Below, one piece after another: positions 27,827 to 36,701 of a stretch of DNA of 39,016 nucleotides. Location of the stretch: NCBI GenBank assembly GCA_009699865.1, contig WLNJ01000014.1:1-39016 (forward strand). The letters are read 5' to 3'. The notes under the pieces were generated by a model that was not told the origin of the DNA, made no database searches, and saw nothing but the letters and a program-made list of their open reading frames with translations. The DNA comes from Actinomycetota bacterium. GTDB lineage: Bacteria > Actinomycetota > Thermoleophilia > Solirubrobacterales > Solirubrobacteraceae. The stretch's first letter is position 1. Each line of letters starts with the position of its first letter. Both the position numbers and the translations under genes were made by a program.

Positions 27827-28339
27827 TCAACTCTGGTTGAAGAAGCCCTTCTCAATCATCTCAGCCCTCTGCTCGGCTGAGAACTCCACATTCTCAGGAG
27901 TCACAACAAAGACCTTGTCAGCGATCTTCTGCATGCCTCCGCCTAGTGCGTAGGTGAGACCGCTTGCGAAGTCGATGACCCTCATTGAGAGAGCAGGGTC
28001 TGCGTCTTGAAGATTGATAATCACGGGAACACCATCTCGAAGCCGGTCCCCAACATCTTGAGCGTCGTTGAAGCTCTTAGGTGCCACGAAATGCACGCGC
28101 TGGTCCGAACGGCGCGACTCAACGGGCCTGAGAGGTGCTCTGCGCTCCCCCGTGTCATCGTCTCCGAAGATGTCGTCAATCTCATCACGGGAACGCCTGG
28201 CAGGGAACCGTGAGACCGAGCCTCTAGCCTCGCGTGAGTCAGATCTAGGGGCCTCTGCACCGTCCCAGCCGTCAACGTCATGTTCCTCGGCGAGACCGAA
28301 GTAGACAAGCGTTCTGTGGAATGTGTCTTTCATAGCCAT
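27827..28339 (-). CDS. sepF: Cell division protein SepF
   Basis: A 170-residue protein that bends membranes and tethers FtsZ to them. A short N-terminal amphipathic helix (TFHRTLVYFGLAEE) is followed by a charged, disordered linker of about 55 residues. The folded core follows (VHFVAPKSFNDAQDVGDRL, VIINLQDADPALSMRVIDF, SGLTYALGGGMQKIADKVF). The usual actinobacterial division partners DivIVA and FtsZ are not in this window. An 82-bp gap separates it from yggS, with no clear promoter. Confidence 0.96.
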   Translation of the reverse strand: MAMKDTFHRTLVYFGLAEEHDVDGWDGAEAPRSDSREARGSVSRFPARRSRDEIDDIFGDDDTGERRAPLRPVESRRSDQRVHFVAPKSFNDAQDVGDRLRDGVPVIINLQDADPALSMRVIDFASGLTYALGGGMQKIADKVFVVTPENVEFSAEQRAEMIEKGFFNQS

Positions 28340-28421
28340 TTTGGGTCTTTCGCGCTCTTTCCGTTAGATCCTGCCAAGCAATGATGCCACTTAGAGGGGC
28401 GGTTCACCGGGGGCAGAGCTA

Positions 28422-29081
28422 TCAGCGGCAGAGCGAGGCCCCGATCCTGACCAGGTTTGCCCCCTCAGAGACGGCAACCTCATAGTCCTGGCTGGTACCC
28501 ATCGAAAGCTTGGCGAGACCGTGTTGAGACGCAAGCTCCCGCAACTGCGCAAACCATTGTCGACTCTCCTCCGGGTCCTGAGTGAAAGGAGGCATGGTCA
28601 TGAGGCCAACGACTGAACAGCCAGGGGACTCGATAAACCTTGGAAGCTGGTCAGGCGAAATGCCGCCTTTGCTCTCCTCGCCAGACAGATTGACCTGGAC
28701 CAGCACCTCCTGGTCGCCCGCCTCGGCCGACTCCAGTTTCTTCAGAGCACTCTCGGTCGCGATCGAGTGGATCAGCCTGACGTGGCCAACCAGCGAGGGC
28801 GCTTTGCGGCTCTGTAGGTCACCGATAAAATCCCACGTGAAGAGGTCACCCCACTCCTCCTGCTTTTGGGTCAGGTCACCGAGTCGGTTTTCACCCGCGA
28901 TTCGTACCCCGCCCTCATGTAGCTCACCCATCAGAGCGCTAGGGACGTACTTCGTGGCTGCGACAATCTCGATGGTCTCTGGGTCCGTGCCAGCGGGCAC
29001 GGCCGAGGCAATCCGCTCGCGAATCTCATCGAGATTTGCCCTAACCCGTTGGGGATCAACAGTTTCTACTAGTTCAACCAT
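28422..29081 (-). CDS. YggS/PROSC-family PLP-binding protein
   Basis: A 219-residue single-domain TIM-barrel protein that binds pyridoxal phosphate and supports PLP and amino-acid homeostasis; no enzyme activity is established for the family. The PLP lysine is Lys44 in VAATKYVPS, followed by GENRLGDLTQKQEEW, HSIATESALKKLE, VLVQVNLSGEESKGG, and the C-terminal MGTSQDYEVAVSEGANLVRIG. The ATG at 29081 is chosen on family length and overlaps the pgeF stop by 13 nt. The end is a few residues shorter than usual. Confidence 0.94.
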   Translation of the reverse strand: MVELVETVDPQRVRANLDEIRERIASAVPAGTDPETIEIVAATKYVPSALMGELHEGGVRIAGENRLGDLTQKQEEWGDLFTWDFIGDLQSRKAPSLVGHVRLIHSIATESALKKLESAEAGDQEVLVQVNLSGEESKGGISPDQLPRFIESPGCSVVGLMTMPPFTQDPEESRQWFAQLRELASQHGLAKLSMGTSQDYEVAVSEGANLVRIGASLCR

Positions 29082-29767
29082 GCGACAACTCCCTGCCTTC
29101 CGGATGTTCCATTCTGGCGACGGTACGAGAAGAAGCGGTCGGCGCCAGAACAGATAGTGCACTCATCAATCACTGCGACAGTAGCCACACCACGAGCTTC
29201 CAAGCGTCCAGATGCCACCCCCCGCAGGTCGAGATGCCCCGCACCTGACTCTGAGTCAGCTCCGCACGCTTCGAGTACCTCACGGGACACCTCGTAGCAG
29301 CATGGACCAGCACAGGGACCAAGGGCCGCGACAATGTCTCCTTCGCCGGACCGGCGTCTGAGAGCGTCAACCGCACTCTCCAAAACCCCAGCCGCAAGTC
29401 CTCGCCAGCCGACATGGACCGCAACGACTATGCCTGTGGCAGCTAGAACAACTGGAAGGCAATCCGCCGCAACAGTTACAGCCGCGACACCGATGTCAGC
29501 TACGAGCACCGCGTCCGCATCGACCGCATCCTGAGGGCCATGCCATTCAGCGACAGCGGTGCCGTGGACCTGATTGATTGATGCAATCTCAAACCCCTGA
29601 ACGCCATGAGCCTTAAGAATTTCGGCGATGTGCCTTCCGCGTTCAGGATTCCTCATTGCCAGGTCGAGACTGTGTCCAGCCTCTCGAGTCTGCGCGAGCG
29701 TAAAGACTGCGGTGCTGCCGCCAAGGTCGATCGCCCACCCAGCGTCAAGCTCCGTTACTTCTGCCAT
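29069..29767 (-). CDS. pgeF: Peptidoglycan editing factor / laccase-domain multicopper-like protein (PgeF)
   Basis: A 232-residue protein of the YfiH/laccase-domain family, described as a purine nucleoside phosphorylase and as a peptidoglycan-precursor editing enzyme. The metal-site residues are visible: His68 in NQVHGTA, Cys103 in AADCLPVVL, and His118 in AVHVGWRG. GPCAGPCCYEVS and DECTICSGADRFFSYRRQNGTSGRQ follow. The gene is next to yggS and sepF as in many Gram-positives, which supports an envelope role. It overlaps the cca stop by 13 nt. Confidence 0.93.
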   Translation of the reverse strand: MAEVTELDAGWAIDLGGSTAVFTLAQTREAGHSLDLAMRNPERGRHIAEILKAHGVQGFEIASINQVHGTAVAEWHGPQDAVDADAVLVADIGVAAVTVAADCLPVVLAATGIVVAVHVGWRGLAAGVLESAVDALRRRSGEGDIVAALGPCAGPCCYEVSREVLEACGADSESGAGHLDLRGVASGRLEARGVATVAVIDECTICSGADRFFSYRRQNGTSGRQGVVAWLN

Positions 29768-30996
29768 CCAGCATCCCTCGCGGCCGAGGTTGCCGCCTCG
29801 AGTACATCCGCCTGACTGGCATGCTCGTTGTCGAGGAAATAGTCCAGTCCGGCGCTGACACCCACCCCCACAAGAGGACCCTCTGGAATCCCAGCAGCCA
29901 TGAGCTCTCTCCCGCTCACAGGGCTCTTGACAAAGCGCAGCTCACCAAGCCAGAGGGAGGCGCGGTCTCCAACGGACGCCGTTGACGCTAGGGCCGCCAC
30001 TTCAGGGGCCCAGTCGGAACAGGCCTGGACAATCTCGGAGGGACGTGTAGCTGCCTCGAGACCATTAAGGAAGCCGCTTGGGTCACTCGCCTGTCGTGCT
30101 AAGTCAGTCAACTCAGCGCCCAACCCCAAGTCAGCAATAAGCTCGGCCCGGGCCGCGCTCACAGGCCCGGCCTGCCACCAGATGGCAGCAACCCTAACCC
30201 GTGACTGGTCGAGATCCGCCCAGCGATCAGCCATGTCGGCCAGCTGCGGGATCCCTAGACCAGACCCACCTACCGAAGAGAGCAGCCCATGAAGCGCGGC
30301 ACTGGCAATGGCCGCAGCAGGCTCGCTGGCATCAATTGTCCGCAGCAGCTCTGTGCCCAACCGACTCGGGCTGACTCCCTCGAGGAACTTCCCATCAACG
30401 GCAGCCTGTGCCAGCCCGAGCGTCTCGGGCTCCGGAGTAAGACCACATCTTGCGGCATATCGCGCCATTCGCCAAAGCCGCGTTGGATCATCCACAAAGC
30501 TGCGATCGTGAAGCACCCGAAGCAGCTTGGCATCCAAATCTGCCCAGCCGAGTTCAGCTGCGGGCCAATCCCCGGGCTCACGTGAGCCCAGCGGCATTGT
30601 GAGCGCGTTGACTGTGAAGTCGCGCCTCAGGAGGTCCTCTTCTAGCGGGGCAGGCTCAACCTCTGGGAGCGCCCCAGGGTGCTCATAGGTCTCGCGCCTC
30701 GCAGACGCAAAGTCAACTCGTCCCCAGTCGAAGTCGCAGGTGGCAGTTAGAAAACGCTCGTGTCTTTCCAGACAGTCAAAGCCGAGCGAGTCGACAAGGT
30801 CGAGCGCGTTTCCCAAAACCAGCACATCCAGCTCAACCGGGGGCAGTCCAAGCGCCATGTCTCGCACGCATCCACCGACAAGCAGACACTGATCAGCGCG
30901 ATCGCCGAGGGCAGCCGAGAGGGCCCCGACCCGCGAATCATCGCTGGCTCGGGAGAGTGCCTTGGCTTTAAGTTCGGAAATGCTCATGTGTTCCAT
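29755..30996 (-). CDS. CCA-adding tRNA nucleotidyltransferase / poly(A) polymerase family protein
   Basis: A 413-residue class II nucleotidyltransferase. The head has LLVGGCVRDMALGLPPVELDVLV, in which the metal pair reads E-L-D (Glu55, Asp57) instead of the common D-x-D. RRDFTVNALTMPL and LHDRSFVDDPTRLWRMARYAARCGL follow. The C-terminal half is divergent and no HD domain is seen. A role in maturing the tRNA CCA end is likeliest, though a repair-only or poly(A) function is possible. Several starts exist; the ATG at 30996 is chosen because GAGGG lies 5 nt upstream. Only 26 bp separate it from the divergent beta-propeller gene. Confidence 0.87.
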   Translation of the reverse strand: MEHMSISELKAKALSRASDDSRVGALSAALGDRADQCLLVGGCVRDMALGLPPVELDVLVLGNALDLVDSLGFDCLERHERFLTATCDFDWGRVDFASARRETYEHPGALPEVEPAPLEEDLLRRDFTVNALTMPLGSREPGDWPAAELGWADLDAKLLRVLHDRSFVDDPTRLWRMARYAARCGLTPEPETLGLAQAAVDGKFLEGVSPSRLGTELLRTIDASEPAAAIASAALHGLLSSVGGSGLGIPQLADMADRWADLDQSRVRVAAIWWQAGPVSAARAELIADLGLGAELTDLARQASDPSGFLNGLEAATRPSEIVQACSDWAPEVAALASTASVGDRASLWLGELRFVKSPVSGRELMAAGIPEGPLVGVGVSAGLDYFLDNEHASQADVLEAATSAARDAGWQK

Positions 30997-31022
30997 TGTC
31001 GCCCTCGTTACCATCGTTCGCA

Positions 31023-32276
31023 ATGGACGGGCACGATAATCCCAACTTCAAACGCCGCCGAATCCTTTTCGGGGCCGCTTCACTAGGTCTCGCGCTGATT
31101 GCGGTGGTCGCATGGCTGACCTTGCGCGACCCTGGTGATGTAAGCAACACCAAGGCCACCTTCACGACAACGACCACAAAGCCCGTAGCCCCCACAGATG
31201 TCAAGTGGCCTCTCTACGGCTATGACGCGGCTAGGACCAAGTGGTTTCGTACCAGTGCCAAGCTCGGACCTCCATACCACCGAATGTGGAGCTACCGCGG
31301 GAAGAAAGTTCTCGAGTTCAGTCCGGTTGTAGGCCCCACCGGGCTGTACCTGCTCGATAACGGCGCCACGGTTCGTCGCATCAACAAGGAGACAGGCAAA
31401 CAGATCTGGCGTCGCGGGCTCGGTTCTCTTGCCGCGTCCTCCCCGGCGCTCCCAGGGGACGGAAGGGTCTACGCAGTCACACTCCTTACCTCCCCAGGAT
31501 CTGGCCATGGCTCCGCAACCGCAATGAACGCTATTACCGGAAAGACCATCTGGTCTAGGCAACTCCCGAGCAGGGCTGAGTCCTCCCCCCTTATTTCAGG
31601 CAATCGGATGATCTTCGGCACTGAGGATGGAACAGTCTTCTGCCTCAATAAGGCGAATGGCCACACTGTCTGGACTTACTCGGCCGGCGGCTCCGTAAAG
31701 GCGGCGCTTGCGCTCTCGAGCGGACGGCTCTATTTCGGCGACTACTCAGGCACGATCCAAGCCATTTCGCTCAAGAGCGGGAAGCGGATCTGGGCTCGGA
31801 GCGCGGGCGGGCGTTTCTACTCAACTCCCGCTGTTGCCTGGGGACGGATTTATGAGGGAAGCACTGACGGCCGCATGTACTCCTACACAACATCGGGTGA
31901 GCTGGCTTGGGCAAGGCAAACAGGCAATTACGTGTACAGCTCACCAGCGGTAGCTGACATCCCTGGAATCGGCCCCACCGTGTTTGCCGGCTCATATGAC
32001 GGGACCTTTTACGCTTGGAGCGCAAAGACTGGGTCCACAACTTGGACCTACCCTGCCGGCGGGAAGATATCTGGCGGCGCCTTCGTGATTGGCAACTTGG
32101 TTTGGTTCTCCGACCTAGGCAACAAGCGCGTCGTAGCCCTACGGGCAAGCTCAGGTAAGTGGGTCTTCCAAATCGGCACAGGCGCATTCAGCCCAGCTGT
32201 CACCGATGGACGCAACATGTATCTGGTCGGGTACGGCGACATGTTCGGCCTCCGCCCGGTCCATAACAAGAAGTAG
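31023..32276 (+). CDS. Membrane-anchored PQQ-like beta-propeller repeat protein
   Basis: A 417-residue protein with a short basic N-terminus, one membrane helix (about 14-33), a Thr-rich linker, and then a beta-propeller of PQQ/BamB-like repeats. At least six blades show the recurrent pattern of ending in GKxIWxR or similar (NKETGKQIWRR, NAITGKTIWSR, NKANGHTVWTY, SLKSGKRIWAR, SAKTGSTTWTY, RASSGKWVFQ). The domain is probably outside the membrane and may scaffold other envelope proteins; no dehydrogenase catalytic residues are evident. A TACCAT -10-like element lies 8 nt before the ATG, fitting a leaderless transcript. It ends 4 bp from the convergent hisF. Confidence 0.88.
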   Translation: MDGHDNPNFKRRRILFGAASLGLALIAVVAWLTLRDPGDVSNTKATFTTTTTKPVAPTDVKWPLYGYDAARTKWFRTSAKLGPPYHRMWSYRGKKVLEFSPVVGPTGLYLLDNGATVRRINKETGKQIWRRGLGSLAASSPALPGDGRVYAVTLLTSPGSGHGSATAMNAITGKTIWSRQLPSRAESSPLISGNRMIFGTEDGTVFCLNKANGHTVWTYSAGGSVKAALALSSGRLYFGDYSGTIQAISLKSGKRIWARSAGGRFYSTPAVAWGRIYEGSTDGRMYSYTTSGELAWARQTGNYVYSSPAVADIPGIGPTVFAGSYDGTFYAWSAKTGSTTWTYPAGGKISGGAFVIGNLVWFSDLGNKRVVALRASSGKWVFQIGTGAFSPAVTDGRNMYLVGYGDMFGLRPVHNKK

Positions 32277-32280
32277 GAGC

Positions 32281-33048
32281 TCAGGCGGCTATCGGCCGAA
32301 CATCGACACCAAGCGCGAGCAACGCGTTCTTTACTGTCTCCACCGTTGTCACTCCGTCATGGAGAATTGACGCCAGCAGCGCTGCATCAGCCCCGGTCTC
32401 AAAGGCAGCGGCCATGTGTTGGGGCGACCCTGCTCCACCTGAGGCGATGATGGGAACCTCGACCGCCTTGGCGGCCGCGTTGAGAAGATCAAGGTCGTAT
32501 CCGACTTGGGTCCCGTCCCTGTCCATGCTCGTAAGAAGGATTTCACCAGCTCCAAGCCGTACTCCCTCCCGAATCCACTCAATGGCCTCTCTTCCGGACT
32601 CTTTACGCCCACCGGCAGTGAAGACTTCCCAAGAACCCCCAGACGCCCTCTCACGCGCATCTACTGCGAGGACAACACACTGAGATCCAAAGCGATCAGC
32701 CATTCGCGAGATCAGCGTTGGGTCAGCTACGGCAGCACTGTTAACGGCAACCTTGTCCGCTCCCGCGTCGAGAACTCCTTGGGCATCTTCGGGGGACCGG
32801 ATCCCGCCACCGATCGTGAAGGGCACGAAGATCCGTTCCGCCACCCTCGAGGCGAGCTCAACAGCCGTAGATCGGTGGCTGCTTGTCGCTGTGACATCGA
32901 GAAAGACAATCTCATCCGCACCGCCGTGGTCATATCTCTCAGCAAGCTCGACAGGGTCGCCAGCATCCCGGAGGTCAAGGAAGTTGATCCCCTTGACAAC
33001 ACGTCCATTGTCAACATCTAGACAGGGGATAACCCGCTTGAACGCCAT
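32281..33048 (-). CDS. hisF: Imidazole glycerol phosphate synthase, cyclase subunit
   Basis: A 255-residue TIM barrel which, with HisH, makes imidazole glycerol phosphate and AICAR in histidine synthesis. The catalytic Asp11 (RVIPCLDV) and Asp130 (VVLAVDAR) are present, as are FTIGGGIRSPEDA, GAGEILLTSMDRDGT and IASGGAGSPQHM. The ATG at 33048 shares one base with the hisA stop (TGATG); a TTG one codon earlier is possible. It is the last gene of the murA-his run. Confidence 0.97.
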   Translation of the reverse strand: MAFKRVIPCLDVDNGRVVKGINFLDLRDAGDPVELAERYDHGGADEIVFLDVTATSSHRSTAVELASRVAERIFVPFTIGGGIRSPEDAQGVLDAGADKVAVNSAAVADPTLISRMADRFGSQCVVLAVDARERASGGSWEVFTAGGRKESGREAIEWIREGVRLGAGEILLTSMDRDGTQVGYDLDLLNAAAKAVEVPIIASGGAGSPQHMAAAFETGADAALLASILHDGVTTVETVKNALLALGVDVRPIAA

Positions 33049-33776
33049 CAACTCCCCTTCAGTGCCGCGGTAGCCTCGGCGATAGTGAACTTGCCTTCGT
33101 GCAGAGCCCTGCCAACAATTACACCGGTGACATTGACTAGCCGGAGCCCTGTCATGGCAACGAGATCATCCAAGGACCCGATTCCCCCGGCGTAGACAAT
33201 CGATCCCTTAGTGGTCGCCGAGACCTCCCGGATCTCATCAAGCCCCGGTCCTTCCAAAGTTCCATCCTTCTCTATTGCCGAATAAACAAACTGAGTAACG
33301 CCCTGCTGTGCGAGCCTGCCCATTACATCCACAACACGCTGGCCAGATTCCTCCGTCCAGCCCTCAACGGCAACGCCCCCTCCACGCCCATCCACGCTCA
33401 CAACAAGCGCACGGCCGAACTCGGCAAGGGCTTGGTCAACTAGTTCGGGGTTATTGATTGCTGCGGTTCCCAGGACCAATCGCGAGACCCCAATTGCAGC
33501 AGCTGAGCGCAGGTCGTCGAGTGTGCGGAGGCCGCCCCCAAGCTCGATGGGAATGTCAACAGCCGCGACCATCCGGGAAACAACATCAAGCTGCTCTGGC
33601 CGTCCCGACTTAGCTCCATCAAGGTCAACCACGTGCAGAATCGAAGCCCCTTCAGCCTCAAAGCGTCGGGCGGCATCAGCCGGATCTTCCTCATAGACGA
33701 TTTCGTCCTTGTAATCGCCCTTTCGGAGCCGCACCGTATTACCCCCGAGGAGGTCAATTGCTGGAAAGAGTCTCAT
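33048..33776 (-). CDS. hisA: ProFAR isomerase (HisA)
   Basis: A 242-residue TIM barrel isomerising ProFAR to PRFAR. The catalytic pair is Asp8 (PAIDLLGG) and Asp129 (VVSVDGRGG). Many actinomycetes use PriA, which also serves tryptophan synthesis and carries an Arg just before GWT; here the segment is VEGWTEESG with Glu. This favours a dedicated HisA. It starts 2 bp after the hisH stop. Confidence 0.95.
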   Translation of the reverse strand: MRLFPAIDLLGGNTVRLRKGDYKDEIVYEEDPADAARRFEAEGASILHVVDLDGAKSGRPEQLDVVSRMVAAVDIPIELGGGLRTLDDLRSAAAIGVSRLVLGTAAINNPELVDQALAEFGRALVVSVDGRGGGVAVEGWTEESGQRVVDVMGRLAQQGVTQFVYSAIEKDGTLEGPGLDEIREVSATTKGSIVYAGGIGSLDDLVAMTGLRLVNVTGVIVGRALHEGKFTIAEATAALKGS

Positions 33777-33778
33777 GG

Positions 33779-34432
33779 TTAGATAGCGATCTTCTTGTCG
33801 ACCGCAGCTGCAATCCCAGCAAAGTTTCCAAGCAGCCGTAGTCCGGCATCAGAACTCTTCTCTGGGTGGAACTGAACTCCGTAGATGTTCTCCCGCTCGA
33901 CGGCCGAGGTAAACACTTCGCCGTGACTGGCAGTTCCAAGCACATCTTCCCGATCACCTGGCTCGGCTACGAACGAATGCACGTGGTACATGGCGGTCTC
34001 TGCCTCCAGGCCGGCTGTCAACTGTGATGGCCGTGACCACTGGACAAGACTCCAGCCAATGTGGGGAACGCGCTCATTGCCAGCATCCAACGGCCGAACG
34101 GTGCCGTCTAGGAGCCCAAGCCCCTCGGTGTCCCCCTGTTCGCCGGAACGCCCAAACAGCATCTGCATGCCCAGGCAGACACCGAGCAATGGGACGCGGT
34201 CGTGAGCCTGCTTCTTGAGGAACTCCGTAAAGCCCGATGCCGACAGGGCAGCCATCCCGTTAGGAAAGGAGCCGACGCCTGGAAGCATCAGTGCGGCGCA
34301 GCCTTCCGCATCTGCGGGTGAAGTGCAGCGGACCGGCGTCGAGCCCGTTTTTGAGAGCGCCCTAGTGAGCGACGTCAGATTCCCAGTCCCGTGGTCAACG
34401 ACCGCGATCTTGGTTCCGACGGAGGATGACAT
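33779..34432 (-). CDS. hisH: Imidazole glycerol phosphate synthase, glutaminase subunit
   Basis: A 217-residue class I glutamine amidotransferase supplying ammonia to HisF. The triad is Cys86 (LLGVCLGMQ), His189 and Glu191 (GVQFHPEKS). The N-terminal VVDHGTGNLTSL and the LPGVGSFPNGM loop are typical. It lies 31 bp downstream of hisB and just before hisA. Confidence 0.96.
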   Translation of the reverse strand: MSSSVGTKIAVVDHGTGNLTSLTRALSKTGSTPVRCTSPADAEGCAALMLPGVGSFPNGMAALSASGFTEFLKKQAHDRVPLLGVCLGMQMLFGRSGEQGDTEGLGLLDGTVRPLDAGNERVPHIGWSLVQWSRPSQLTAGLEAETAMYHVHSFVAEPGDREDVLGTASHGEVFTSAVERENIYGVQFHPEKSSDAGLRLLGNFAGIAAAVDKKIAI

Positions 34433-34463
34433 CAGTCAGCAGTCGCAGACACGAACCAGGAAC

Positions 34464-35054
34464 TCAGGACAGCGTTCCCTTGGTGCTTGGAACACCAGAA
34501 CCGAGAGGATCGATAGCAACAGCAACCCTAAGGGCCCGTGCGAAGGCCTTGAACGAGGCCTCTATCAGGTGGTGTGCCCCACCAGCGCGTTGCTCCTCGA
34601 TGTGAAGAGTGAGCCGCCCATTAGCCGCCACTGCGCGCATGAACTCCTCGAGCAGATCATGATCAAAGCCGCCCGTGACCCCGTCAGGCAGCGCGACATC
34701 AACGGCAGCAAAGGGTCGCCCTGAAAGGTCGATAGTTGCCGCGGCGCGAGCCTCGTCCATTGGAATGACTGAGTAGCCGTACCTGTTGATGCCGGAGCGA
34801 TCCCCAAGAGCCTCGTCCAGAGCCCTTCCGAAACAGATCCCTACATCCTCAACCGTGTGGTGGGCACCCGTCTCGAGATCGCCCGTAGCCTTAACGGTCA
34901 GACCGAGCCCCGAGTGGCGTGCGAGTAGATCGAGCATGTGGTCGAAGAAGCCGATCCCAGTCTCCCGAGTGCCTTCCTCGGCCCCATCGAGGTTGAGCAC
35001 AAGCGCGATGCTTGTCTCACCCGTTGTGCGTTCTATGTTGGATCTCCGGCTCAT
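34464..35054 (-). CDS. hisB: Imidazoleglycerol-phosphate dehydratase
   Basis: A 196-residue Mn-dependent enzyme, monofunctional and without a phosphatase domain. The metal-binding repeats are clear: GIGFFDHMLDLLARHSG, GAHHTVEDVGICFG, GGFDHDLLEEFMRA and GGAHHLIEASFKAFARAL. It follows hisG by 19 bp. hisD and hisC, its frequent neighbours, are absent here. Confidence 0.97.
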   Translation of the reverse strand: MSRRSNIERTTGETSIALVLNLDGAEEGTRETGIGFFDHMLDLLARHSGLGLTVKATGDLETGAHHTVEDVGICFGRALDEALGDRSGINRYGYSVIPMDEARAAATIDLSGRPFAAVDVALPDGVTGGFDHDLLEEFMRAVAANGRLTLHIEEQRAGGAHHLIEASFKAFARALRVAVAIDPLGSGVPSTKGTLS

Positions 35055-35073
35055 CTGGCTAGATGGTCGCAGG

Positions 35074-35709
35074 TCAGGCCCGTGTCATCAGGGCTGCAAC
35101 GCGATCCATCTCCGTTGCTTTCAGTCTGTGGGAAACCGGGTTCGCAATCAGACGCGCGGTTGTGGTGGAGATCTCGTCCCGTGCCACCAATCCGTTCTCT
35201 CTCAAGGTCGCCCCTGATGCCACAAGATCCACGATCCCGTCCGCCATCCCAGTCAGCGGTGCCAACTCAACCGAACCCTTAACTTCAACGATCTCAACCT
35301 GCTTGCCATGGGCTGCAAACCAAGCACCGGCCTGCTTGGGGTATTTCGTCGCGACCCGGATGACTCCTAGGCGCGCGGCAGCAACATCCATTGGGTCGGG
35401 GTCACCCGCAATGCTGGCGACCACCATGGTGCAGCCGCCAAAGTCGAGGTCGGCCAGTTCAACAAATTCGCGGTAGGACTGCTCTACGAGAACGTCCTTG
35501 CCTGTGATGCCAAGATCGGCAGCTCCGGATTCCACATAAGTAGGTACATCAGAAGGACGGACCGTGACAATCCCGACGTCGGGGAAGTGAAGCTTCCGGT
35601 CGTTGCTGCGCACCTCTGCCGTGTCAATGCCGGCGCGCTCAAGGCAGTCCAGCGCTTCGACCATCAGGGCGCCACGGGGAATCGCGATTGTTAGACGGTC
35701 GCCACTCAT
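35074..35709 (-). CDS. hisG: ATP phosphoribosyltransferase, short form
   Basis: This 211-residue catalytic subunit performs the first step of histidine synthesis. It has LTIAIPRGALMVEALDCL, the YVESGAADLGITGKDVL segment, RVATKYPKQAGAWFA and KGSVELAPLTGMADGIVDLVA. It lacks the C-terminal regulatory domain of the long form and so needs HisZ, encoded directly upstream with an ATGA overlap. Confidence 0.97.
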   Translation of the reverse strand: MSGDRLTIAIPRGALMVEALDCLERAGIDTAEVRSNDRKLHFPDVGIVTVRPSDVPTYVESGAADLGITGKDVLVEQSYREFVELADLDFGGCTMVVASIAGDPDPMDVAAARLGVIRVATKYPKQAGAWFAAHGKQVEIVEVKGSVELAPLTGMADGIVDLVASGATLRENGLVARDEISTTTARLIANPVSHRLKATEMDRVAALMTRA

Positions 35710-36701
35710 GACCCTTCTCCTCGCTCCTCGCCCGCTACTGCCGCGTGGACGAGTTCGGTGTCTAGAGCAAAACCAAAGCCGCTGGCCGAGGATCCGAACG
35801 CCCGCATCAGCGCGTCATACGACCCGCCACCACCAAGCGCACGCCCAATTGCTGGGTCGTAGGCCTCAAAGACAATCCCGTCGTAGTAATCAATCTTCGG
35901 GGCGAGGCCTAGATCGAGCACCACTCGAGTCCTAAATTCGGGGGAGAGCGCGCCCACGACAGTTGTGAGGTCGCTCCATGCAGCTGAGTCCGGGTTGATG
36001 CCTATGCCGACCGGATCAAACCCTTCAAGGTCATCCCCATTGATGCGGGTACGCGCGATTGTCGCGGCCTGTGGAACCCCAAGCTCTTTCGCGAGGGCAT
36101 CGACCGTCACAAGATCCTGGTCCCTCACGGCCTCAAGTAGTGCCCTGCTATCGGCATCGCTCGCGCCGGAAGCTTCGAGCAGCTCACCAAGGATACGCGC
36201 GTCACCGAGCCCAATCTGCCAGTCAGCGAGACCTGCGGAGGAGAGAACCTCGCCACAGAGCGCGAGGAGTTCGGCTGCGGCATCTATTGGTTCAGAACCG
36301 ATCAGCTCAGCACCTAGTTGGAGGATTTCACGCGCCTCCCCGCTGCGTGGCTTCACACGCCGCCATGCCCGCGCGAGGTATGAGAATCGGAGCGGAAGGT
36401 CGTCCGTCTCGTAACGGGTGACAGCCACACGCACGATCGGCACAGTCATGTCGGACCTCAGAACAAGCGCATCTCCATGCTCGTCAATCAGGCGATAAGC
36501 AGCGCTTGGACCCAGCTCGGCTCCGGCCATGGCCCGCTCATATTCAAGGGTCGGGGTGCGGACTTCGCCATACCCCGCATTGTCGAGCAAGTCGACCATC
36601 ACCCTTGTCATTTCACGCAGCTCACGCATCTCGTCGGGAAGCACATCGCGTGTTCCACTCGGAGCCGGTCTGGCGTTGGATCCATTCAAAGCTGGGGTCA
36701 C
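35706..36701 (-). CDS. hisZ: ATP phosphoribosyltransferase regulatory subunit
   Basis: A 331-residue HisRS-like protein without synthetase activity that activates short HisG and mediates histidine feedback. It shows PSGTRDVLPDEMRELREM, EVRTPTLEYERAMAG, LVLRSDMTVPIVRVAVTRY, the REILQLGAELIGS motif and the late GRALGGGGSYDALM segment, but has no anticodon-binding domain. It starts at a GTG overlapping the murA stop (GTGA), so it is coupled to murA. Confidence 0.94.
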   Translation of the reverse strand: MTPALNGSNARPAPSGTRDVLPDEMRELREMTRVMVDLLDNAGYGEVRTPTLEYERAMAGAELGPSAAYRLIDEHGDALVLRSDMTVPIVRVAVTRYETDDLPLRFSYLARAWRRVKPRSGEAREILQLGAELIGSEPIDAAAELLALCGEVLSSAGLADWQIGLGDARILGELLEASGASDADSRALLEAVRDQDLVTVDALAKELGVPQAATIARTRINGDDLEGFDPVGIGINPDSAAWSDLTTVVGALSPEFRTRVVLDLGLAPKIDYYDGIVFEAYDPAIGRALGGGGSYDALMRAFGSSASGFGFALDTELVHAAVAGEERGEGS

